Below, one piece after another: positions 25,352 through 34,108 of a DNA stretch of 64,000 bases (its first letter is position 1; every line of letters starts with the position of its first letter). The notes below the pieces were generated by a model. That model was given only the letters and a program-made list of their open reading frames with translations. It searched no databases and was not told the origin of the DNA. The DNA is from Campylobacter magnus (GTDB lineage: Bacteria > Campylobacterota > Campylobacteria > Campylobacterales > Campylobacteraceae). Where the stretch lies: the NCBI RefSeq assembly GCF_028649595.1, contig NZ_JAQSLK010000001.1, forward strand, positions 372,001 to 436,000, written 5' to 3'. A program made the translations under genes and the position numbers.

Positions 25352-27208
25352 CTAGAGCAATTCTTGAGGCATTTCATTGCTCTTTTTAATCTCATAGATA
25401 TGCTCGCCTGCGATTTCAAGGTGCCTAATAGTAATCACGCGCGCTAGTTCATTTTCTTTTGTTACATAGCATATGCTTTTGCGAGGTTCGATTAGCTCAA
25501 ACTTTATATCATTTAGCTCCACCCAGCGCCCTTTGTTTACTACCTTGCTATCAAAGATCATATCTTGCATTTTTTGTAGTATTGCGATGACCTCATCGTA
25601 GCGTTCTTTTTGGGTGCGGTAGTGCTTGGCGATGGTGTTATATTCGTACACTAGGCTTTGGTAGTCTTTGAGTTTGTTTAGCAGGCTCGCTGGGGCTTCT
25701 GTGCCGGTGGCTGAGAGTTCTTCTATTCTTTTTTTTACATATCCTACTGAGCTTGTATTTGAGTTTATTAGCGAGAGTTTGTCTTGGAGATTTGCTTTTA
25801 GTTTGTGAAGTTCCCTGCCTAGGGTTTGTTTTTCGTCTGTGTAGACTTTTAGATTTTTGGCGTATTCTGGGGTTTGCATTATATCTATGATGATGCGATT
25901 ATCTCTACCACGAAGCTGATTTATCACTACTAGCTTGGCTGCTGTTATGGTGCAGTTTGAGTTTAGTTCATTTATATATACTTCCTCGCCTGCGATAGAC
26001 CCGCCTACTGCGACATTTACATTTACTACGCGCGCCCTTACTGAGCCACCCTCTAGTCTGTCGATTTTTGCCTCACCTGAGCAAGTTAAAGTGCCTAAAT
26101 GTGTGGCTATATCAGCATCTACGCTCTCTATCGCGGATTTTGCGTGTGTTAAGCCGCCTATGGTAACTGAGCGTGCCTTTATACTAGCGCCCTCTGCTAC
26201 TGAGCCTTGGACATTTAGCGTGCTTGTCTCTATACTCATACCAGGGCCGATGGCATCTTTTAACACATCGCTTTCAGTTACATTTATGGTAACATCGCTA
26301 TCAAGACCTGCTTCTATGCTACCTGTGGTTTTTAGATTTACTGAGTTAACTTCTAGCTTTTCTTTTATATCATACACGCCGCCCTCATCGCTTACATAGC
26401 CTTGGCTAATAGCGATATAGCGAATGCTCTTATCATCTTCTTCTTTGCGTATTTTTTCTGTGGTTTTTATCTCTACTGCATTTTCGTTTTTAGCTTCTGT
26501 TACAGCGATTAGCTCACCTTTTAGATTGCGGCCATTGCGACCTGGCTTTGATTTTACATATTCTATTATGGTTTCATTTTCGCTAACCACTGAGAGGACG
26601 CTAGAGTTTGGGTCATCAGCGTTTTCTACCTTATTTTTATAGTGATATATCATAGCATCATCAATCGGCTCTAGCGGTTCTATGCCTTGTGCTACATCAA
26701 ATATCACATCTTCTATCAAAGCTCCATTTACACGAATTAGACTTGCTACACGGCGAACTTCGTTTTTTAAGTTATTTGAGCGAACGCCTATTAAAAATCC
26801 GTATTTTAGCAAGGTTCTATTTATCGCATTTTCTAGTTCGTCTGCTAGATCGGCTGTGTATCTAACCTCGCTATCTGCTAGGATTTTGGCTCTGATTTTG
26901 GTTAGAGTTTTGTTTGAGGCGATTGCGATTTTTGGTAAGTGTGTTTTTTCAGTTACGGTTTTATCGTAGTAGCGCACACGATAACTTTGTTCTATGTGAA
27001 GTTCTGGGTTTAGAAAAAACTCGTCATTGTCAAAAATGCTAAGATCTTCTACGCTTTGTATCTCGCCCTCGCCTATCATGTATTTTGTATGAACAGCTAG
27101 GATATCGACATCCACATCTTTTACAGGGACCCCAGAAGCTTTTGCGGCTACTTCAAGGTCACCGTAGACATTTTCTGTATTGATTATAGCTGATGAAACT
27201 TTTCCCAT
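25352..27208 (-). CDS. DUF342/FapA-type polymerization-domain protein
   Basis: 618 residues. The centre (about residues 270-420) is a right-handed beta-helix-like run (SVNLKTTGSIEAGLDSDVTINV..., VTIGGLTHAKSAIESVDADIATHLG), characteristic of DUF342/FapA. A coiled-coil-prone segment follows (residues ~440-545). No signal peptide. Family members act at the membrane or cell pole, but the role in campylobacters is unknown. A homologous gene precedes ruvA in C. jejuni as I recall. Confidence 0.78.
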   Translation of the reverse strand: MGKVSSAIINTENVYGDLEVAAKASGVPVKDVDVDILAVHTKYMIGEGEIQSVEDLSIFDNDEFFLNPELHIEQSYRVRYYDKTVTEKTHLPKIAIASNKTLTKIRAKILADSEVRYTADLADELENAINRTLLKYGFLIGVRSNNLKNEVRRVASLIRVNGALIEDVIFDVAQGIEPLEPIDDAMIYHYKNKVENADDPNSSVLSVVSENETIIEYVKSKPGRNGRNLKGELIAVTEAKNENAVEIKTTEKIRKEEDDKSIRYIAISQGYVSDEGGVYDIKEKLEVNSVNLKTTGSIEAGLDSDVTINVTESDVLKDAIGPGMSIETSTLNVQGSVAEGASIKARSVTIGGLTHAKSAIESVDADIATHLGTLTCSGEAKIDRLEGGSVRARVVNVNVAVGGSIAGEEVYINELNSNCTITAAKLVVINQLRGRDNRIIIDIMQTPEYAKNLKVYTDEKQTLGRELHKLKANLQDKLSLINSNTSSVGYVKKRIEELSATGTEAPASLLNKLKDYQSLVYEYNTIAKHYRTQKERYDEVIAILQKMQDMIFDSKVVNKGRWVELNDIKFELIEPRKSICYVTKENELARVITIRHLEIAGEHIYEIKKSNEMPQELL

Positions 27209-27249
27209 ATTCCCACTTTATTTGCCAAATTTGTGCCAAAAACTTAGCA

Positions 27250-27255
27250 ATTATA
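27250..27255 (-). promoter_or_regulatory. Putative -10 box of the DUF342 gene
   Basis: TATAAT on the minus strand, 42 bases upstream of the ATG at 27208. Confidence 0.4.
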
Positions 27256-27317
27256 CAAAATTATCCCTTAATTTTTACGATTTTTTGCTAAAATAATTCA
27301 AAATTAAAGGATTTTTT

Positions 27318-28364
27318 ATGAAAAGAATAGATGATAAAACTGCCCTTGATTTGCTAGCAAATGCTGATTTAGCCGAGCTTGGTAGATTAGCTGAGAGCGT
27401 TAGAAAAGAGCTTCACCCTGATGATATAACCACCTTTATCGTTGATCGCAATATAAACTACACAAATGCGTGCTGGGTGGATTGTAAATTTTGTGCGTTT
27501 TATAGGCATGAAAAGGACGAAAATGCTTATATATTAAGTCTAGATGAGATTGATGCTAAGATTGATGAGCTTATCTCAGTGGGTGGCACGCAGATACTTT
27601 TTCAAGGTGGTGTTCATCCAAAGCTTAAAATCGAGTGGTATGAAGAGCTTGTGCGCCACATCAGCCAAAAATATCCGCAGATTACCATCCACGGCTTTTC
27701 GGCAAATGAGATAGAGTATATCTCACGCCTTTCTCGCATAAGCCTTGAAGAGGTACTAGTGCGGCTAAGAGATGCTGGGCTATACAGCATTCCAGGGGCT
27801 GGGGCTGAGATACTAAGCGATAGAGTTCGCAAGCTAATAGCACCAAAAAAGCTAATGAGCGCAAAGTGGCTAGAAGTACACGAAACCGCTCACAAAATCG
27901 GTATAAAAAGCACAGCTACAATGATGTTTGGCACGCTAGAAAATGATGAGGATATAACCCAGCATTTGCGTGTTTTAAGAGAGCTGCAAGACCGCACCGG
28001 TGGGTTTAGGGCTTTTATTTGTTGGAGTTTTCAAAGCTCTGGCACAGCTCTTATTAAAGAATTTCCGCAGATAAAAAAGCAAAGTCCAGCACGCTATTTG
28101 CGCATTTTGGCTCTTGCTCGCATTTACCTTGATAACTTTAAAAATATCCAAAGCAGCTGGGTAACGCAAGGCTCAGCCATAGGGCAGCTCGCCCTTCGCT
28201 TTGGCGCAAATGACCTTGGCAGCACCATGCTAGAAGAAAATGTAGTAAGCGCAGCAGGCACAAGCTATCAAATGAGCCAAAATGAAATGATCCGCTTAAT
28301 TCGCGAACTAGGCTTAAAACCAGCCAAACGCAACACAAACTACGATATTTTAGAGAGATTTTAG
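27318..28364 (+). CDS. mqnC: Cyclic dehypoxanthinyl futalosine synthase MqnC
   Basis: 348 residues, a radical-SAM enzyme of the futalosine menaquinone pathway. The triad is CWVDCKFC near residue 52. The downstream strands GTQILFQGGVHP and SIPGAGAEILSDRVR match MqnC rather than MqnE (SAM domain plus GxxE pattern). Menaquinone supports the respiratory chain implied by the hydrogenase, DcuB/fumarate and cytochrome genes here. AAAGGA lies upstream. Confidence 0.9.
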   Translation: MKRIDDKTALDLLANADLAELGRLAESVRKELHPDDITTFIVDRNINYTNACWVDCKFCAFYRHEKDENAYILSLDEIDAKIDELISVGGTQILFQGGVHPKLKIEWYEELVRHISQKYPQITIHGFSANEIEYISRLSRISLEEVLVRLRDAGLYSIPGAGAEILSDRVRKLIAPKKLMSAKWLEVHETAHKIGIKSTATMMFGTLENDEDITQHLRVLRELQDRTGGFRAFICWSFQSSGTALIKEFPQIKKQSPARYLRILALARIYLDNFKNIQSSWVTQGSAIGQLALRFGANDLGSTMLEENVVSAAGTSYQMSQNEMIRLIRELGLKPAKRNTNYDILERF

Positions 28365-29260
28365 TTTAGGAATTCTAGTTTTTAGGAATTCTAGAATTCC
28401 TAAAAAATTTTACCTTAGGAATTCTAGAATTCCCTGTCGTCCCCCAGCTTGACTGGGGGATCTCTATATGGAATTTTAGATTGTAGGAATTTTAGAATTC
28501 CTAGACTTTTTGGGGGTGCGGGGGTATTTTAGCCTTAGGAATTCTAGAATTCCCTGTCATCCCCCCCCCAACTTGACTGGGGGATCTCTATATGGAATTC
28601 TAGATTAAGGAATTTTAGATTGTAGGAATTTTAGAATTCCTAGGCTTTTTGGGGGTTAGGGGGTATTTTTTATCTTAAGGAATTCTAGAATTCCCTGTCA
28701 TTCCCCAGTTTGACTGAGAGATCTCTATATGGAATTCTAGAATTCCTTAATAAATTCTCTTAGGAATTTTAGATTTTTGCTCGCTTTAGTGGGGCAAGCC
28801 AGCCCCGCAAATTTTATAAGGGCTACGCCCTAAACCCTTAGGGGCTGCCACACCTAAAACCCACTCTTTATCTGCGTTTTTGGGGGAATTCCAAATTTAT
28901 TTGTGATGAGATCATCGGATCAAGTCAGGGGATGACAGAAAACGCAAGGCAAGGGGTGACACAGTGCTATTGAATTTAGAATTCCCTAAAATTCGTCATT
29001 GCGAGGCTTTGAAAAAAGAGGGAGCAATCTCATTTATTAAGCCTTGAACGAGATTGCTCCCTCTGCTTTACTCCCTCGTAATGACGAAATTTTAGAATTC
29101 TCTGTGGTGAGATCACCCGGTCAAGCCGGGGGATGACACAAGGCAAGTTGGGATGACACAGCCTTGGGAATTCTAGAATTCCTAAGAAATTTTACTAGAA
29201 ATTCTAGATTTTAGAATTCTAGATTTATCTTAAAATTCTAGATTTTAGGAATTCTAGATT
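28365..29260. repeat. Largest composite repeat region (mqnC-trx gap)
   Basis: About 900 bp with no supported gene. It includes at least six GGAATTCTAGAATTCC-type palindromes, and G-run pairs near 28511 and 28653. GTCATCCCCCAGCTTGACTG...GGATCTC palindromes lie near 28438, 28557 and 28697, and inverted near 28910 and 29110. A nested TCATTGCGAG...GCAATCTC pair facing each other lies at 28995-29092. One ~95-nt composite element is at 28779-28866. A C9 tract starts at 28561. Confidence 0.85.
28779..28866 (+). repeat. ~95-nt composite intergenic element, copy 3
   Basis: GCTCGCTTTAGTGGGGCAAG, GCAAATTTTATAAGGGCTACG and CCCTTAGGGGCTG occur in the same order as at 10164. A third direct copy, more degenerate, starts at 18456. 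Confidence 0.75.
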
Positions 29261-29572
29261 TTAGCTTATTAGTGCTTTTAGAGCGTCATCCACGATTTTT
29301 TGTGAGTCAGGTTCAACAAGGCGGCTGCCTACTTCTGAGCCGTTTTTGTAAAATATCATAGTTGGAATTCTGCGGATGTTTAGCACATCTTTTAGTCCCT
29401 CTGCGCTGTCAAAATCTACCTCAAAAAAGCTGATTTTGCCCTCATATTCTGGCATAAGGCGAGATAAAATAGGCTTTAGTGCCACGCAGTCTTTGCACCA
29501 TGGCGCGCTAAAAGTCACCACGCAAGCACCGTTTTTAATGCTTTCATTGTAGTTTTGTTCGTTTAGTTTCAT
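29261..29572 (-). CDS. Thioredoxin-family protein with CKDC active site
   Basis: 103 residues with a complete thioredoxin fold. SAPWCKDCVALKPIL carries the CxxC and IRRIPTMIFYKNG carries the cis-Pro. The dipeptide KD replaces the usual GP, so the redox potential probably differs from the main thioredoxin. It may be TrxA or a specialised reductase partner. It lies 30 bp after the DUF2920 gene. Confidence 0.85.
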   Translation of the reverse strand: MKLNEQNYNESIKNGACVVTFSAPWCKDCVALKPILSRLMPEYEGKISFFEVDFDSAEGLKDVLNIRRIPTMIFYKNGSEVGSRLVEPDSQKIVDDALKALIS

Positions 29573-29602
29573 GTTTTCTCCTTTATTTTAGATTTGTTAA
29601 AG

Positions 29603-30874
29603 CTAGATTTTTTCACATTTTGCGATGATTTTTGAACCAAACTCTTTAAAACTATATATCCACTCATCAGTTTTATAGCTAATTTGCTTTTTGACTTTTG
29701 ATTTTTTTTGCTTTGAGAGCTTTTCTAAAAGTGGCGGTAGTTCTTTTAAAATCAGCATTTTTATACTCATGCCCATGCCGTGACCAAGGTTTTTGATAAA
29801 CTTACCATCAACTTGACTTTGCTTATTAATAACATGTAATGTCGCATCGTAGCCAAGGGCTTTTAGACTCTCATAAAAGGCAATTTTATCATCTAAATTT
29901 GCTAGATTGTCTTCGCTGCTGTGATAGCCTACATAAATAGGCTTACTATTTTGCGCCCCAATAGCTAAATGACCCTTAAAAGCAACATCTCTTATCTCAT
30001 AGCGAGAGCGAGAGAAGTAATTTGGCGAGCTCTCATCGCTAGTCCATTTGGTGGTATCACTAAAACAAAATAGAAAATTTTTTTCTTTATAGTGGGCTCT
30101 GTGAAGTCCTTCATTAGCCATTTCTTTGCCAAAGCTTACCGTGGTAAAAGCTGGATCTCTATACAGCTTTTTATCAAAAATCTCAGTTTTTAGATTCCAA
30201 GCAGCATTATCTATCACACCAGCTATCGCCCACGGAGCAATTTTGGCAGCTAGATTTGCGATATATGCGCCATGGCTTGAGCCTACTAGCACGCAAGGCA
30301 GTTCTTTTAGCCCAAAGTCTTTTTTTACATATAAAAGCGCATTTATAACATCAATAGCACTCATCACACCAAAGTTTTGATACTCACCATTTGGCGCAGC
30401 AAAACTCACGCTTATACTCATGCGAGCATCAGCAGCAATTTCGCCCCTAGCTTTTAGCGAGTTTAAAACTCCGTCAATTTGGTCTATGATTAAATTTGCG
30501 TACTCAAAATTCTTTGCTTTTTCTCTAAAATCATCATCTACTCTAAATTTCGCTCTAGCGCAATTTTCTAAAAATATATCTATATCGCGTTCGTCTAAAT
30601 AAGGCTTTGCGCCCTGAGCGGGATTTAGAGCAACGCAAAAATAATCCACACTTAGCACAGCTACTTGGCCCTTAAAATGCTCTGCTATGCTAGAAGCCAA
30701 ATGCTCTTTATAGCTACTTTGGGCATCTCCACCAAGCCCAGGGATAATGCTAAGCAAGGCTTTTGGCTCTACCTTATCATCATAAGTACACAAAAATCTA
30801 AGTTTGCTTTTTCTTTTGATATTTAATTCAAAATCATCGCAACTAGAGATGAAATATTCTTTTGTAGTAATCAT
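29603..30874 (-). CDS. DUF2920 (Cj0617-type) alpha/beta-hydrolase-like protein
   Basis: 423 residues. The N-terminus ([48 protein letters not shown]) and the nucleophile elbow VGSSHGAY near residue 195 match the Campylobacter DUF2920 / '617' family. That family often lies in or near flagellar-modification loci, and its contingency genes are frequently phase variable. No homopolymer tract is seen here. It overlaps acpS by four bases in the fliL-acpS unit. Enzymatic role unknown. Confidence 0.7.
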   Translation of the reverse strand: MITTKEYFISSCDDFELNIKRKSKLRFLCTYDDKVEPKALLSIIPGLGGDAQSSYKEHLASSIAEHFKGQVAVLSVDYFCVALNPAQGAKPYLDERDIDIFLENCARAKFRVDDDFREKAKNFEYANLIIDQIDGVLNSLKARGEIAADARMSISVSFAAPNGEYQNFGVMSAIDVINALLYVKKDFGLKELPCVLVGSSHGAYIANLAAKIAPWAIAGVIDNAAWNLKTEIFDKKLYRDPAFTTVSFGKEMANEGLHRAHYKEKNFLFCFSDTTKWTSDESSPNYFSRSRYEIRDVAFKGHLAIGAQNSKPIYVGYHSSEDNLANLDDKIAFYESLKALGYDATLHVINKQSQVDGKFIKNLGHGMGMSIKMLILKELPPLLEKLSKQKKSKVKKQISYKTDEWIYSFKEFGSKIIAKCEKI

Positions 30875-31230
30875 TTTTTACCCTTTATAGCCACCACAGC
30901 CACAGCAAAATCGCCATCGTGGCTAATGCTAAGACTAGCTTTTTTGATTTTAAAAAATTTGCGTGTTTTTTTAGAGAATTCTAGAATTGGAGCACCTTTT
31001 TTGTTTTTTGAGATTTTAATATCTTTAAAGCCGCAATGCTTACTAATACCGCAGCCTAGAGCCTTTGAGGCAGCTTCTTTTGCTGCCCAAAAGCCAGCTA
31101 TGCTTTGAGAGTTTTTGCGCAAAATTTTTATCTCGCTTTTGCGTAAAAACTTTGATAAAAACGCAGCTCCAAGCCTTTCATGGCTTTTTTTGATGCGAGC
31201 AATACTAGCAATATCAATACCGATTTTCAT
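30871..31230 (-). CDS. acpS: Holo-[acyl-carrier-protein] synthase
   Basis: 119 residues. It transfers 4'-phosphopantetheine from CoA to [15 protein letters not shown] (Mg-binding Asp) and [13 protein letters not shown] (catalytic Glu and Lys) are intact. In frame near 30970-30985 a GAATTCTAGAATT repeat encodes ILEFS. It lies 2 bp after fliL, as in C. jejuni. Confidence 0.93.
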   Translation of the reverse strand: MKIGIDIASIARIKKSHERLGAAFLSKFLRKSEIKILRKNSQSIAGFWAAKEAASKALGCGISKHCGFKDIKISKNKKGAPILEFSKKTRKFFKIKKASLSISHDGDFAVAVVAIKGKK

Positions 31231-31232
31231 AG

Positions 31233-31790
31233 TTACTGGACGATAAAATCAGTAAAGAATACATTTTTGACATAGCCATCACGAAGTGTTTCGTTGATTT
31301 TAGCAGCTATTTCATCTTTTAGACGCTCTTTGCCTTTTGTAGTGCTTATGTCTTCATAGGTTTTTGAGCTAAGTATTCTTATTACTATATCACGCAAAAG
31401 TGGCTTTTTTTGCTCTATTTCAGGTGTTAGTAGCTCTGAGCTTAGTTCTATGTTTATGGTCATTTTTAGGTATCTTGAGCCAGTTTCGCTCAGTAAATTA
31501 ACCAAAAACTGATCAAGTGGATACATAGGACCTACATTAAAAAAGTCATTTGAACGCTCTTTTGGGGCACCAGCGGCTGGTTTGCCACCTTGCGCTGCTG
31601 GGGTTGCTGCGTGAACCTCTGTTGTAGCTGCGGCTGGGTCTTGTTCGCCACTATCTCCACCGCTAGCAAGAAGCACTACAATAAGTCCACCAAGTAATAA
31701 AACCACTACTAGCAAAACTGCTACAATGATGAGAACTAGGCTATTGCCACCTTTTTTGCCTTCTTGCTTTTCTTCTTTTTCGTCTGCCAT
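31233..31790 (-). CDS. fliL: Flagellar basal body-associated protein FliL
   Basis: 185 residues. A short lysine-rich cytosolic N-terminus and one transmembrane helix (about residues 18-42) lead to an Ala-rich linker. The periplasmic FliL domain contains [27 protein letters not shown] and ends [12 protein letters not shown]. FliL surrounds the stator and supports torque. GGAG lies upstream of the ATG. Confidence 0.92.
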   Translation of the reverse strand: MADEKEEKQEGKKGGNSLVLIIVAVLLVVVLLLGGLIVVLLASGGDSGEQDPAAATTEVHAATPAAQGGKPAAGAPKERSNDFFNVGPMYPLDQFLVNLLSETGSRYLKMTINIELSSELLTPEIEQKKPLLRDIVIRILSSKTYEDISTTKGKERLKDEIAAKINETLRDGYVKNVFFTDFIVQ

Positions 31791-31804
31791 TTTATCTCCT
31801 TTTT

Positions 31805-32036
31805 AAAAGCTAGGAATTCTAAAATTCCTTAAAATTCGTCATTGCGAGGGAGCAAAGCAGAGGGAGCAATCTTGTTTATTAAGATTTGAACGAGATTGCT
31901 TCGTCGCTCGCTACACTCACTCCTCGCAATGACGGAATTTCCGCAATAACGGAATTTTGAACGAGATTGCTTCGCTTCGCTCGCAATGACGGAAATTCCG
32001 CAATGACGGAATTCTAGGGAATTCTAAAATTCCCTA
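31805..32036. repeat. TCATTGCGAG-type palindromes upstream of fliL
   Basis: Three palindromic units of TCATTGCGAG(G)... / ...GCAATCT, partly inverted (31842-31871, 31895-31933, 31964-31990), flanked by AGGAATTCTAAAATTCC and a TTCTAGGGAATTCTAAAATTCCC palindrome. No gene. Confidence 0.8.
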
Positions 32037-32044
32037 GCCAAACT

Positions 32045-32174
32045 GGCAATTCTAGTATCGTGCATTTAGTGTGGCTAAACGCTTTGGTGGCAGCGCAAGG
32101 ATAGAACAAATAGTTCATCCTAAGCTGCCGCCTAAAAGCGTTTAGTCGCAATAAGTGTGCGAGACGAATTGCTC
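32045..32174. repeat. 130-nt long hairpin element (copy C)
   Basis: Near-continuous inverted repeat. The outer arms begin GCAATTC (32046-32052) and end GAATTGC (32166-32172). The inner arms CTAAACGCTTT..GGCAGC and GCTGCC..AAAGCGTTTAG are 32075-32094 and 32124-32145. The tip is GGATAGAAC-N5-GTTCATCC. The tip and size match the hairpin at 61681-61806. It could be a transcribed structure or a non-autonomous mobile element. Confidence 0.75.
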
Positions 32175-32181
32175 CGTTAGC

Positions 32182-33381
32182 CTATTTTAAAGATTTAAAC
32201 AAATCTACGCTATCTAACTGCTCCCACGGATAGTAGCTTACTCCCACCTGTCCCTTTGCTGCCACATCAGCGTATAAAAAGCTCTGCGCAGATGGCTTAT
32301 CAAGCCCAAACTTTTGTGTTATCCAGCGTGGAGTTAGCGGGAATTTTTCTAGCACAAAATCACTTAATTTATCATCACTTACATTTGTAAGGTTTGTCCC
32401 CATACAATCCACACTCACGCTCGTTGGTTTTGCCATGCCTATTGCGTAGCTTAGCTGGACTATACACTTCTTAGCAAGTCCTGCTGCTACGATATTTTTG
32501 GCTATATATCTAGCTGCGTATAGTCCTGAGCGGTCTACTTTTGTGTAGTCTTTGCTAGATTGTGCTCCACCGCCTATTGGCGAGTAACCGCCAAAGCTAT
32601 CTACAATTAGCTTACGCCCTGTTAGACCACTGTCGTGAAGCGAGCTGTGATTTACATAGCGACCAGTTGGATTTATGTAGATTATAGTATCATCTGGGCT
32701 ATATAGCGCACTTGGCAGTCCTGAGCTATCAATTAGCTTTTTAACCTTTGCTCTTACATCATCTATGCTCATGCTCTCCACGCTTGGCACGCTTACTACG
32801 ATGGTGTGAATTTTCTTTGGCTCGCAGTTTTCAAAACCACTTTTATCGCCGTAGTCTATGGTAACTTGCGTCTTTATATCCACACCAAACTCATCAGGAT
32901 GCGCTAGAGCATACTCATAAACTCTATCACAAAGCATTCTAGCATAGCTAATTGCTGCTGGCATGAGATTTTCACACTCACAACTAGCAAAGCCAAACAT
33001 AATTCCTTGATCGCCTGCGCCTATTTCGCCACTTGCTTGATCTACGCCTTGGTTTATATCTGGGCTTTGTTGGTTTAAAAACACATCAACTTCAAGATCA
33101 CTTGGATGTAAGCACTGTTCGTGGGTAAAATATGGATTGTCATTATAGCCGATTTTTGCTAGGGCTTTTTTTACTATATTTCTGTAGTCTTGGTGGGTGA
33201 AGTTTACCTTAGCATTTACCTCGCCACCTACTACTATATGCTTACCAGCTACAAAAACCTCGCTTGCCACGCGCCCATTTGGATCTTGTATAAGTATAGC
33301 ATCGACTATACTATCAGCGATGATATCAGCGCATTTATCAGGATGCCCTGGGCTTACTACTTCGCTTGTAAAAAGATACAT
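32182..33381 (-). CDS. metK: S-adenosylmethionine synthase
   Basis: 399 residues. It makes SAM from methionine and ATP. The N-terminal FTSEVVSPGHPDKCADIIAD and GEIGAGDQGIMFGFA signatures, the GRKLIVDSFGGYSPIGGGAQSSKDYTKVDRSGLYAARYIAKN lid region and the C-terminal domain are complete. No SAM riboswitch is evident upstream. Confidence 0.96.
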   Translation of the reverse strand: MYLFTSEVVSPGHPDKCADIIADSIVDAILIQDPNGRVASEVFVAGKHIVVGGEVNAKVNFTHQDYRNIVKKALAKIGYNDNPYFTHEQCLHPSDLEVDVFLNQQSPDINQGVDQASGEIGAGDQGIMFGFASCECENLMPAAISYARMLCDRVYEYALAHPDEFGVDIKTQVTIDYGDKSGFENCEPKKIHTIVVSVPSVESMSIDDVRAKVKKLIDSSGLPSALYSPDDTIIYINPTGRYVNHSSLHDSGLTGRKLIVDSFGGYSPIGGGAQSSKDYTKVDRSGLYAARYIAKNIVAAGLAKKCIVQLSYAIGMAKPTSVSVDCMGTNLTNVSDDKLSDFVLEKFPLTPRWITQKFGLDKPSAQSFLYADVAAKGQVGVSYYPWEQLDSVDLFKSLK

Positions 33382-33466
33382 TTTTTGCCTTCTTTGATAT
33401 AAAATTTAAAAAATAAAGCTCGCATTCTAGCTAATTGTTGGTTAATTTCAGCTTTAAAGACAAATT

Positions 33467-34108
33467 TTATCTATAAAAATCCACATCACCAAAGTCTTTT
33501 ATACCATCAAGCATATCACGACTTGCTTTCATTTGTCTCTCTATTAGTTCGTTTGCTTGCTTTTTTTGTTCTTCTATTTTGGTATCTACGCTTAGAGTTT
33601 CATTTGAAGTGCCAAAATCTTGTTCCCCAAAGTCTGTTTTAATCTCATCTTGGCTACCATCTTGGCTACTAGGAATTCTAGAATTCCCCATACTTTTATT
33701 TTCTTTGTTTGCGCTATTTTTATAGTATTTATCTAGCTGTTTAACAAGCCTTGCTATATCAATATTATCAATTTCTTTTAAAGAGAGAATATACACATCA
33801 TCGATTTTTATTTTATACTTGCTAGCTGAGTATTTTTTTATCGCTTCTTTAAAGGCTTCTTTACCCTTTGAGCTCATCAAATCCTGCGCATAAAATGAGC
33901 TAACAATCACATTTATAGCATCTTTTATGGCTGAGGATTTTGCTACTTCATTTGTAAAAATATGTAAGTCCATTGAGATTTTTTTCATCTCTGAGCTGGT
34001 TTTTGAGTATAAATCTACTTCTAAATTTTTTATCTCAAAATCAGCCCCAAAAAGAGCGTGAAATTCTAGAATTCCTAGTAAAAAAAATCCTAAAAATATC
34101 TTTTTCAT
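33467..34108 (-). CDS. Exported FliL-like protein with repeat-encoded segments
   Basis: 213 residues. A signal peptide (MKKIFLGFFLLGILEFHALFGAD) is followed by a domain (MKKISMDLHIFTNEVAKSSAIKDAINVIV...KIDDVYILSLKEID) whose pattern resembles the periplasmic part of FliL. A low-complexity acidic tail follows. Two GAATTC palindromes lie inside the frame: one in the signal peptide (GILEF, 34062-34076) and one mid-protein (GNSRIPSS, 33668-33686). It follows the helicase gene with a one-base overlap (TAATG). Function unknown; a flagellar or stator role is only a guess. Confidence 0.55.
   Translation of the reverse strand: MKKIFLGFFLLGILEFHALFGADFEIKNLEVDLYSKTSSEMKKISMDLHIFTNEVAKSSAIKDAINVIVSSFYAQDLMSSKGKEAFKEAIKKYSASKYKIKIDDVYILSLKEIDNIDIARLVKQLDKYYKNSANKENKSMGNSRIPSSQDGSQDEIKTDFGEQDFGTSNETLSVDTKIEEQKKQANELIERQMKASRDMLDGIKDFGDVDFYR

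Noticed and set aside
28561-28569. C9 tract as a phase-variation switch
   Set aside because: It lies inside an intergenic repeat, not in a gene or recognisable promoter, so there is no target to switch.
32045-32174. IS-element terminal inverted repeats
   Set aside because: The arms fold on each other within 130 nt, with no transposase or target duplication visible.
33382-33466. SAM riboswitch upstream of metK
   Set aside because: Only 85 bases, with no conserved aptamer strings or terminator/antiterminator pair.
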